Assembly: GCA_964464035.1 (NCBI GenBank)
Contig: CAYXEN010000055.1
Span: forward strand, 1 to 18,683
Direction of reading: 5' to 3'
Source of the DNA: CAYXEN01 sp964464035
GTDB lineage: Bacteria > Krumholzibacteriota > Krumholzibacteriia > WVZY01
Length of the DNA: 18,683 nt
Shown here in pieces: positions 8,018-13,920 of the stretch. The translations under genes and the position numbers were made by a program. The notes below the pieces were generated by a model. That model ran no database searches, had not been told where the DNA came from, and was given only the letters and a program-made list of their open reading frames with translations. Numbering within the stretch: the first letter of the stretch is position 1; each line of letters opens with the position of its first letter.

Positions 8018-8076
8018 AGAAGCCTGTGCGAGCGGAAGCGATCCCAGGATCGCTTCCTGCTTCTCGGGCCCGAAGC
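8018..8076 (+). other. Strong hairpin with two mutually exclusive pairings between OPT and pqqD-like genes
   Basis: Perfect 11-base arms GGAAGCGATCC (8034-8044) and GGATCGCTTCC (8047-8057) are separated by two bases. An outer pair AGAAGC (8018-8023) with GCTTCT (8059-8064) extends the structure. The same GCTTC can instead pair with GAAGC at 8072-8076, just before the ribosome site of the next gene. No U-tract follows the main stem. It may moderate read-through or translation of the downstream gene, or be an mRNA-stability element. Confidence 0.45.
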
Positions 8077-8089
8077 AATCGAGGTGGGC

Positions 8090-8452
8090 TTGCGTTCGAA
8101 GAAACATAGGACAGCGGAAGAAGCCCGTAATCTCCTCGATATGGTGCCGGAGCGTAAGCGGCCGTTCGCCAAGAGGGAAGATGGAACCGTCGAGGTGATC
8201 ATTCCACGCTACGGCGAAGGACGCGTGGGCAAGATCCTGTCACGCTTCCTCAAGGACGAGCCGGTGCGTCTCAGATTGGATCGCATAGGCACGACGGCGT
8301 GGGAACTCTGCAACGGCTCCAATTCCGTGATGGCCATAGGTGAGCATCTGAAGAAGTGTTTCGGTGACGAGGTGGAACCAGTCTACGACCGGCTCGCTCT
8401 CTTCTTCATGCAAATGGAGAATAGAGACTTGATAGACTGGAAGACTCGGTGA
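8090..8452 (+). CDS. PqqD-like (RRE-fold) small protein
   Basis: This protein of about 120 residues has a basic N-terminal third (RSKKHRTAEEAR, VPERKRPFAKR) and a PqqD-type winged-helix region over the C-terminal ~75 residues. The telling run is R-L-D-R-I-G-T-T-A-W-E-L-C-N-G, then a helix leading to L-K-K-C-F-G-D-E-V-E-P-V-Y-D-R-L and ending near R-D-L-I-D-W. PqqD proteins and related RiPP recognition elements bind a peptide and present it to a modifying enzyme, often a radical SAM protein. Here the neighbours are an OPT peptide transporter, an M20 peptidase and, 1.4 kb downstream, a radical SAM enzyme, but no precursor peptide was found. The start is uncertain: TTG 8090 has GAGGTGGG just upstream, while GTG 8084 is in frame but lacks a ribosome site. 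Stand-alone PqqD-like proteins outside RiPP pathways are also common, so function is not assigned. Confidence 0.75.
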   Translation: MRSKKHRTAEEARNLLDMVPERKRPFAKREDGTVEVIIPRYGEGRVGKILSRFLKDEPVRLRLDRIGTTAWELCNGSNSVMAIGEHLKKCFGDEVEPVYDRLALFFMQMENRDLIDWKTR

Positions 8453-8533
8453 GGCCGGTTCCATACTCTCGGTTTGGCGGATCAAGGCGTTTCCCGGCCG
8501 CTCAGGCGGCGGGGGGTAGAATGGAGAACGATC

Positions 8534-9769
8534 ATGGTGGGCAAGGAACTGGATAAAGTAATAGGCGGAATCGACAAGTATCGTGACGAAGCGATAGAAC
8601 TCGAAACGCGGCTTTCCGCGATCCCCGCGCTGGGGCCGGAGAACGGCGGCGAGGGTGAGGCGGAAAAGGCGGAGTATCTAAAGAAATACCTGGGCAAGCT
8701 GGGACTCGAGGTCCGCGAATACAACGCGCCGGACAAGAGAGTGGCGAGCGGTTACCGGCCCAACCTGGTCGCCGTCCTCGAAGGAAGGCGCAAGTCCCCC
8801 GTGCTCTGGATCATGTCGCATACCGACGTGGTGCCTCCGGGTGATCTCAGCAAGTGGACTGGAGATCCGTGGAAGGTGCGCGTGGTCGGCGACAAGCTGA
8901 TCGGCAGGGGAGTCGAGGACAACCAGCAAGGTATAGTTTCATCCATACTCGCCGTGAAGGCATTCAAGGACGCCGGCGTGACCCCGGAGATACCGATCGG
9001 CCTCGTCCTCGTCGCCGACGAGGAAACGGGCAGCCATTTCGGAATAAACTATGTTCTCGAGAAGCACAAGAAGATCTTCAGCAAGGAGGATCTCATCATC
9101 ATCCCCGATGCTGGTGATCCCAAGGGCACGATGATAGAGGTAGCCGAAAAGAGCATTCTCTGGATAAAGTTCAGGCTGCTCGGCAAACAAACCCACGGCT
9201 CGACCCCGGAAAAGGGCGTCAACGCCCACAAGGCGGGTTGCTACCTTGTGACGCGCATGGAGTCGCTCTATTACAAGTTCCGCAAGAAGGACAAGGTGTT
9301 CGATCCCCCCATCTCGACTTTCGAACCGACGAAGAAGGAGGCGAACGTCCCCAACGTGAACACGATTCCGGGCGAGGACGTTTTCTACTTCGATTGCAGG
9401 GTGCTGCCCAACTACAAGCTCACCGACGTAATAAAGGCGGTCAAGGCGATAGTCCGCGAGACCGAGAAGAAGTTCAAGGTGAAGATCGAGATGGACTATC
9501 CCCAGATGGAGTCCGCCGCTCCCCCTACTCCCATAGATGCCCCCGTGGCGTCGGCGATCGCCAGAGCGATGAAGGGTCTGCGCAGGCGACGCACGAAAAC
9601 CATGGGCATAGGCGGTGGAACAGTGGCCAAGTTCTTCCGTGACGCCGGTTATTACTGTGCGGTCTGGTCGACGATGGATGAGACCGCGCACGATCCGGAC
9701 GAATCGGCGCGGCTGCCGTTCATACTGGAAGACGCCAAGGTCTTCGCCTACATCGCTCTGGGCGGATGA
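8534..9769 (+). CDS. M20-family metallopeptidase/deacylase
   Basis: This 411-residue di-zinc hydrolase has the M20 metal and catalytic signature in order: H96-x-D98 in MSHTDVVPPGD, D129 in GRGVEDNQQG, the catalytic E163-E164 in ADEETGS, D192 in IPDAGDP, and H386 in DETAHDPDE. The dimerisation (lid) domain lies between about 205 and 320, starting near QTHGSTPEKGVNAH. Family members cut dipeptides, remove N-acyl groups from amino acids, or act on succinyl-diaminopimelate; sequence alone does not decide. The GIGGGTVAKFFRDAGYY stretch is a well-kept M20 C-terminal segment. I chose ATG 8534, with TGGAG seven bases upstream, over in-frame TTG 8474, which would add a non-family N-terminal extension. 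It is cytoplasmic, with no signal peptide. Position behind the OPT carrier and PqqD-like gene suggests hydrolysis of imported or modified peptides. There are 81 bases to the gene before and 80 to the gene after. Confidence 0.88.
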   Translation: MVGKELDKVIGGIDKYRDEAIELETRLSAIPALGPENGGEGEAEKAEYLKKYLGKLGLEVREYNAPDKRVASGYRPNLVAVLEGRRKSPVLWIMSHTDVVPPGDLSKWTGDPWKVRVVGDKLIGRGVEDNQQGIVSSILAVKAFKDAGVTPEIPIGLVLVADEETGSHFGINYVLEKHKKIFSKEDLIIIPDAGDPKGTMIEVAEKSILWIKFRLLGKQTHGSTPEKGVNAHKAGCYLVTRMESLYYKFRKKDKVFDPPISTFEPTKKEANVPNVNTIPGEDVFYFDCRVLPNYKLTDVIKAVKAIVRETEKKFKVKIEMDYPQMESAAPPTPIDAPVASAIARAMKGLRRRRTKTMGIGGGTVAKFFRDAGYYCAVWSTMDETAHDPDESARLPFILEDAKVFAYIALGG

Positions 9770-9849
9770 TCCGGTTGCATCGACTGTCGCCCAGCTGATT
9801 CCTGCAAGATCGAGTTGAAGTGGATCCCGACAGGGGTTAACTTGCGATC

Positions 9850-11124
9850 ATGAAACCCTTGATGGTGTTCTGTGACGAAAAGGGCCGCGTGATGGATCAT
9901 CCCGGCTTGCTTCTCGCGGGGATGGACGGCCCCGAGGCCGAACTCCTCGATGCGGGCTCGCTCATCCCATTGCCCAGGGGAAGCGACCTGATGATGCTCC
10001 CCGGGCGCACCCCTATCGGGATAGATCCCGAGACGGGGAAAGCGGTGGAATTCGCGGTGTACAAAGGCAAGAAAGTCTTCGCCGCCGCAGCCTTCCTGGC
10101 GCCGGCCCATACCCAGACGCACAGGGCCGCTTACGAGCGCGACCCGGGAGCCCCGGCGCTGCCGTTGTACGCGTACACGGCGGTCGGCTACATGAAGGGC
10201 AGGTTCTACGCCGCCGGCTTCCGGGTCGATCCGGATCGCAGGCAGGATCCCTGGCGGTTTCCCTACGAGCGGATCGAGGCCGGCGTGAAGAAGACCATCG
10301 CCGCCGTCCCCGGCAACCGGCTCGTCGAGCAGCTCAGGAAATGCGCTCTCGAGTACTGTTGCCGGGCCGCCCAGAATTTCTTTCTCGGCAGATGGGAAGC
10401 GCCGCTCCCGGTGAGCGGTGTATGCAACGCCCGGTGCGCCGGGTGCTTGTCACTCCAGAAGGACGGCACCTTCAGGGCGTCTCACGATCGGCTGTCGGTC
10501 GCGCCGACGCCCGAGGAGATATCCGAGGTGGCCCTCATGCACATAGAGCGGGTCGATGAGGCGGTGGTCAGTTTCGGGCAGGGATGCGAGGGGGAGCCGC
10601 TTCTAGAATGGGAGATACTCGAAAAAAGCATAAAGTCGATAAGAAAGAAAACCGATAAAGGAACGATAAACTTGAACACAAATGCAAGCCTGCCCGAAGC
10701 GGTGGCCGCGCTGGTGGATTCCGGCCTCGACAGCATGCGGGTGAGCTTGAACAGTTTCAGGGAGGATCTCTATACCGCCTACTACAGGCCGAGCGGTTAC
10801 ACGCTCAACTCCGTGCTCGACTCCATGGAAGGGGCGAAGCGGAGGGGCTGTCATATTGCAGTGAATCTCCTTGTCTTTCCAGGGGTTACGGATACCGAGC
10901 GGGAGCTGGGTGCTGTCACCGCCGCACTCGAACGGATCGGCTTCGATATGATCCAGATGCGCAATCTCAATATCGATCCGGACGTCTATGCCGGGGTCCT
11001 TCCCGAGGGTTCTCTCGGGAAGGGATTGGGTGTAAAAGCGTTCATGAACAGGCTTTCTGAGTCGTTTCCAAGCCTCGCGTTCGGGTATTTCAATCCTCCC
11101 AAAGAAAGATTCGGGCGGAGGTGA
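9850..11124 (+). CDS. Radical SAM enzyme with ~185-residue N-terminal extension
   Basis: The cluster motif is C192-N-A-R-C196-A-G-C199, the CxxxCxxC that binds the 4Fe-4S cluster and SAM. It is followed by S-F-G-Q-G-C-E-G-E-P-L-L (241-252), equivalent to the GGEP motif, and by the barrel strands INLNTNAS and SMRVSLNS. The C-terminus is short and has no second cysteine cluster, so there is no SPASM-type auxiliary cluster domain. The ~185 residues before the motif are unusual for the superfamily. They include an extended region with an AGFRVDPDRRQDPWRFPYE stretch and a Cys-rich helix (C165, C170, C171). I recognise the general type but not a named family, and no substrate can be assigned. The ATG at 9850 has only a distant AGGGG upstream (9832-9836), so translation initiation may be weak. 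It is probably cotranscribed with the M20 gene (80-base gap) and ends just before a good terminator. Confidence 0.85.
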   Translation: MKPLMVFCDEKGRVMDHPGLLLAGMDGPEAELLDAGSLIPLPRGSDLMMLPGRTPIGIDPETGKAVEFAVYKGKKVFAAAAFLAPAHTQTHRAAYERDPGAPALPLYAYTAVGYMKGRFYAAGFRVDPDRRQDPWRFPYERIEAGVKKTIAAVPGNRLVEQLRKCALEYCCRAAQNFFLGRWEAPLPVSGVCNARCAGCLSLQKDGTFRASHDRLSVAPTPEEISEVALMHIERVDEAVVSFGQGCEGEPLLEWEILEKSIKSIRKKTDKGTINLNTNASLPEAVAALVDSGLDSMRVSLNSFREDLYTAYYRPSGYTLNSVLDSMEGAKRRGCHIAVNLLVFPGVTDTERELGAVTAALERIGFDMIQMRNLNIDPDVYAGVLPEGSLGKGLGVKAFMNRLSESFPSLAFGYFNPPKERFGRR

Positions 11125-11126
11125 CT

Positions 11127-11165
11127 TTCCGGAAACCGGGCCCCGGACGGCCCGACCGGAATTTT
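11127..11165 (+). terminator. Intrinsic terminator after the radical SAM gene
   Basis: TTCCGG (11127-11132) pairs with CCGGAA (11156-11161), and inside it GGGCC pairs with GGCCC across a short loop. The stem runs directly into TTTT (11162-11165). It begins two bases after the stop codon and separates this transcription unit from the promoter at 11189. Confidence 0.65.
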
Positions 11166-11188
11166 CCACCCGGAAGGTGAACTATCGC

Positions 11189-11217
11189 TTGACAAAAATG
11201 CGTTAATCGTTTAGTAT
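11189..11217 (+). promoter_or_regulatory. Sigma70-type promoter of the XRE-EIIA regulator gene
   Basis: A perfect TTGACA (11189-11194) is followed, after 17 bases, by TAGTAT (11212-11217), four of six matches to the -10 consensus. The predicted start of transcription near 11224 gives a leader of about 27 nt before ATG 11251. This is the best promoter in the window, and an inverted repeat covers its -10 (next entry). Confidence 0.7.
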
Positions 11218-11226
11218 ACGATTACG
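11201..11226. promoter_or_regulatory. Inverted repeat over the -10, probable operator of the XRE-EIIA regulator
   Basis: CGTTAATCGT (11201-11210) and ACGATTACG (11218-11226) are inverted copies differing by one inserted T, around a 7-base centre TTAGTAT that contains the -10. Placement over the promoter of an HTH gene is the classic arrangement for negative autoregulation. Operator function is inferred. Confidence 0.5.
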
Positions 11227-11250
11227 TTCTTTTCAAAAAAAGGGGTGATC

Positions 11251-12138
11251 ATGCAAGGAATAGCTTTCGGACCTACGATTCGACTCTTGAGGCAAGCGAA
11301 GGGGATCAGCCTGCGCGAGATGGCCAGAAAACTCGGGGTGTCGCCCGCTTTCCTCAGCCAGATCGAAGCGGGCAGGCAGCACAAGATACCCAAGGCCAGG
11401 ATCGTGCAAGTGGCCAAGATGCTGGGCGTTTCGGAAGGATACCTGCTCGGTACCGCCCACAGGATACATCCCGAAGTGGTGGAATTCCTGAGGCAGATGC
11501 CTGAAGCGGCTGAATTCATGATTACGGCGATGCGGGAGGGCTTGGGAGGAGAAGACTTCGCCAGGCTCCGCGAGGCCATTGCGGAGAGCACGCATAAGCG
11601 ACCCATAAGAAGGGCGAAAGTATCCGCCAAGGGCAAGAGAAAAAAGATCGGGAGAACATCTGATTCCAGCCTGGAGGCATATCTCGAGCCATCCCTCTGT
11701 CTCAGCGGGGTGGGAGTGCAGAACAAGTCGAGGTTGTTTCAGAGATTCGTCAAGCTCGTCACCAAGAAGAACAAGTGGGTGAGTGCGGACGAGCTCCTCG
11801 AAGCCCTGGAGGCGAGAGAGAGGCAAGCTCCCACGGGAGTCGGCGGGGGTGTCGCCATCCCGCATGCCTTCTTCGAGGGATTCGAGCATCCCGTGGTGGG
11901 GGCGGTTCAGCTCCGAAGATCGATTCCCTACGGTGGAGCGGGAGACGACGAAAAAGTAAGGACCGTGTTCTTTCTCATCGGTGATGAGAACAAGCCCGAG
12001 GAGCATATATCCAATCTCGCCAGGATCGCGCGCCTGTGCTCGGATGCGACCTTCTTGCAGGAATTCAACAAGGCCAGGACACACAGGGAGTTGTACAAGA
12101 CCATCATACGATGGGACCAGAGGATAAGCAGAAATTGA
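11251..12138 (+). CDS. XRE-family HTH regulator fused to a PTS EIIA (PtsN-like) domain
   Basis: Residues about 7-67 form a clear XRE/Cro helix-turn-helix (IRLLRQAKGISLREMARKLG, then SPAFLSQIEAGRQ and a final helix ending MLGVSEGYLLG). A helical and then basic linker follows (about 70-140, with KRPIRRAKVSAKGKRKK). Residues about 143-285 match the fructose/mannitol/PtsN class of EIIA domains: E-A-R-E-R-Q-A-P-T-G-V-G-G-G-V-A-I-P-H205-A, with H205 at the phospho-acceptor position, and H252 in E-E-H-I-S-N-L. EIIA domains accept phosphate from HPr or NPr, so DNA binding may be tuned by PTS phosphorylation, reporting carbon, nitrogen or PEP status. I chose ATG 11251 (AAAGGGG six bases upstream) over in-frame GTG 11245, which overlaps that site. 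The operator-like repeat over its promoter suggests autoregulation. No transport PTS components occur in the window. It is followed after 21 bases by a zinc-ribbon gene. Confidence 0.88.
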   Translation: MQGIAFGPTIRLLRQAKGISLREMARKLGVSPAFLSQIEAGRQHKIPKARIVQVAKMLGVSEGYLLGTAHRIHPEVVEFLRQMPEAAEFMITAMREGLGGEDFARLREAIAESTHKRPIRRAKVSAKGKRKKIGRTSDSSLEAYLEPSLCLSGVGVQNKSRLFQRFVKLVTKKNKWVSADELLEALEARERQAPTGVGGGVAIPHAFFEGFEHPVVGAVQLRRSIPYGGAGDDEKVRTVFFLIGDENKPEEHISNLARIARLCSDATFLQEFNKARTHRELYKTIIRWDQRISRN

Positions 12139-12159
12139 TCTTTTCTGAAGGAGATTGTC

Positions 12160-12504
12160 ATGGGAAGACAAGGCCAATTGGATCTCCTGCTCAAGCTCCA
12201 CGAGCTGGAGAGGTCGCTGAGAAAAAAGCGGGGCAAGGAAAAGGAAAAGCTCAAGAAACGTATCGATCAGCTCGGCAGCATGATCGATCCATGGGTCTTG
12301 AAGCACTATCGCCGGATGAAGATCCCTTTCGGGGAATTCAGGAACAGGACGTGTTGGGGTTGCGGGATGATTTATCCCAAGACGCATGTCCATTGCCGCC
12401 CCAGCATGGGTGACATCAGGCTTTGCGAAAGCTGCGGCAAGATTCTCCTCTTGATCGACGAGGAGAACGACGTCAGGAAAGCCGCAAAATCGTCGCCGGG
12501 TTGA
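12160..12504 (+). CDS. Small coiled-coil/C4 zinc-ribbon protein
   Basis: This 114-residue protein has a charged helical N-terminal half (LLLKLHELERSLRKKRGKEK, continuing to about residue 40; probably a short coiled coil) and a C4 zinc ribbon with C65-W-G-C68 and C89-E-S-C92. The arrangement resembles the C-terminal zinc-ribbon of the DUF164/zf-RING_7 family, whose full-length members are about 240 residues with a long coiled coil. This one is about half that length. GAAGGAG at 12147-12153 lies six bases before the ATG, and the gene starts 21 bases after the XRE-EIIA stop, so the two are very probably one operon. It may bind nucleic acid or a protein partner, perhaps the regulator itself, but no function is established. 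C79 and two His residues between the knuckles are additional possible ligands. Confidence 0.75.
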   Translation: MGRQGQLDLLLKLHELERSLRKKRGKEKEKLKKRIDQLGSMIDPWVLKHYRRMKIPFGEFRNRTCWGCGMIYPKTHVHCRPSMGDIRLCESCGKILLLIDEENDVRKAAKSSPG

Positions 12505-12538
12505 TACCTGGACAATTATTCAACTTCGTTGCGGGATT

Positions 12539-12588
12539 GCAGGGAGGGAAAATGATTGATGTGCGGTATCTTCATTTCCCCTCCCTGC
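12539..12588. terminator. Long hairpin between convergent genes, probable bidirectional terminator
   Basis: Arms of 17 bases, 12539-12555 and 12572-12588, are complementary except for one A.C mismatch (GCAGGGAGGG... with ...CCCTCCCTGC), around a 16-nt loop. It lies between the plus-strand zinc-ribbon gene ending at 12504 and the minus-strand gene ending at 12607. There is no real U-tract on either side, so termination efficiency is uncertain, but position and stability fit the role. Confidence 0.5.
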
Positions 12589-12606
12589 CTATATACAAGG
12601 GGGGTA

Positions 12607-13317
12607 TTATTCTTTGTATAGGGCTTTTATAGCACCCCAACTGGTGTCCTGCGATTTTACCGTGCACTCAGTGGGAGAGTAGATGATAACGGTGATATCG
12701 TGAACCTCTCCCCATGCACCTTGAGTCAAGAAGCCCGATTGGCAATTCGTCGGCTCGAGGAAGCTGGGATATTCCGCTGGCAGGGTACCTGAATTTGTAT
12801 CCCCGAAATACTCCGCATTGCTGATACTGTATGTAAAACAATTAGAATAGGCCGTGAAATGGCCTTGCAGGGAAATGTTCGAGTTTATGCCTGTAAGCAC
12901 GTAATCTTGGTAGATGTGATCGGAAGTTACATTGAACTCATCGATATCTGCATTGTAATCCTCTCCATTACCCCAAGATCCGGTCTGGGAAAACCATATA
13001 TGGCCGCCGGTATAAGAGGTCTCATACCTGATTATTCCCGTGCCGTTTGTTCGTGTGTCGAATACGATGGTCGGTGGAGCCGAGATGGAGGGACACCAAA
13101 CTCTCCATTCGGTGCCGAGTAATGAGCCGTTCCAGGACATTGCGTGGATAGTATTGCCTATGACACCTCCTGAATACGGCGGACCATTCCATGATTCACT
13201 GTAATGACCAATAAGGACCTGGCTAAGGCTGGATTTATATACTCCGGTAAGTGGTGCGCCTGCGAGAGCGACGCTGGCAAAGAAACATAGTAGCAGTAAG
13301 GTAGCAATAGACCTCAT
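12607..13317 (-). CDS. Secreted protein of unknown family ending in the SWGxIK tail
   Basis: The start chosen is ATG 13317-13315, preceded on the minus strand by AAGGAGGGG with about seven bases of spacing; an in-frame ATG ten codons earlier lacks such a site. Residues 1-19 are a standard signal peptide (MRSIATLLLLCFFASVALA, cut before GAP). The mature ~217 residues are rich in Ser, Asn, Tyr, Trp and Gly and read as beta-rich. Runs such as YSESWNGPPYSGGVIGNTIH and SWNGSLLGTEWRVWCPS are the most distinctive, and four Cys residues (75, 160, 192, 218) could form disulfides. I recognise no family. The last residues, S226-W-G-A-I-K-A-L-Y-K-E236, closely match the end of the neighbouring cohesin-domain protein, pointing to a shared sorting or anchoring signal. 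It is the last gene of the minus-strand operon, 47 bases after its neighbour. Confidence 0.75.
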   Translation of the reverse strand: MRSIATLLLLCFFASVALAGAPLTGVYKSSLSQVLIGHYSESWNGPPYSGGVIGNTIHAMSWNGSLLGTEWRVWCPSISAPPTIVFDTRTNGTGIIRYETSYTGGHIWFSQTGSWGNGEDYNADIDEFNVTSDHIYQDYVLTGINSNISLQGHFTAYSNCFTYSISNAEYFGDTNSGTLPAEYPSFLEPTNCQSGFLTQGAWGEVHDITVIIYSPTECTVKSQDTSWGAIKALYKE

Positions 13318-13364
13318 GTCATCCCCTCCTTGTAAAAGACCGTTCACTTCAAGTTACTTCAGGA

Positions 13365-13907
13365 TCAATATTTAAAAATGCTCTTTATCACCCCCCATGA
13401 AACAGGATTGGTTTCGATATTGTAGATGACTCTCACAATCCCGTTATTAGTTGTGTGGCTGATACTCGTGTTGTTACCGTCTCTTATCTCACTCGCCGCT
13501 ATCGTTACATCAGTGATCCCAAGGTTCACGGCATCGAAAGTAAGAGTAAAGATAACTCCATGACCCCTTGTTGGTGTGCCAAGTATGGCGCCATTGACTT
13601 GGACATGATCGCCGTTCCCTGGATTCAGCCAGTGGAAGAAAGTGGGATGGCCGGCATTCAAGGGAAACGATCCTTCATCGACGCTGCTGATTTTGATCAC
13701 AAGACTGTCAAAAGATATGGTGATGTTGTAACCCATTATATCAGTGGAATCCGAAGTCACACATACCTTCAATTGAAATGCAGTATCCTTGATGACCATG
13801 GTGTCGGCGGGCGCGATATATACTTGAGGCGCACTGATCGCAGGAACGATCCGGAATGCTATCGAAGCGATAAATATCAGGGAGCTGCTGAGTCTTATTC
13901 GTTTCAT
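13365..13907 (-). CDS. Secreted single cohesin-like domain protein ending in the SWGxIK tail
   Basis: This 180-residue protein has a signal peptide (MKRIRLSSSLIFIASIAF..., cut near AISA-P27). A single cohesin-type beta-sandwich (about 28-160) follows: a first strand VYIAPADTMVIK, then MGYNITISFDSLVIKISSVD, EGSFPLNAGHPTFF, the NGAILG turn (105-110) and the closing E-I-R-D-G-N-N (140-146). The same landmarks occur in the two genes upstream. Cohesin domains bind dockerins or carbohydrate surfaces; a dockerin-like module is encoded two genes away. The tail S170-W-G-V-I-K-S-I-F-K-Y180 has no counterpart in ordinary cohesins and resembles the end of the downstream protein. GGAG lies four bases before the ATG. 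The upstream gene ends 13 bases before this start, so they are in one operon. Confidence 0.78.
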   Translation of the reverse strand: MKRIRLSSSLIFIASIAFRIVPAISAPQVYIAPADTMVIKDTAFQLKVCVTSDSTDIMGYNITISFDSLVIKISSVDEGSFPLNAGHPTFFHWLNPGNGDHVQVNGAILGTPTRGHGVIFTLTFDAVNLGITDVTIAASEIRDGNNTSISHTTNNGIVRVIYNIETNPVSWGVIKSIFKY

Positions 13908-13920
13908 GTCACTCCAAAGA

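Noticed and set aside
8084..8198. Precursor peptide gene beside the PqqD-like gene
   Set aside because: Short frames here overlap the PqqD-like gene or the hairpin, lack their own ribosome site and show no leader/core pattern, so a RiPP precursor is not supported.
11233..12393. 386-residue open frame on the minus strand opposite the XRE-EIIA gene
   Set aside because: Covers two well-supported plus-strand genes and their promoter side; no domain or ribosome site supports it.
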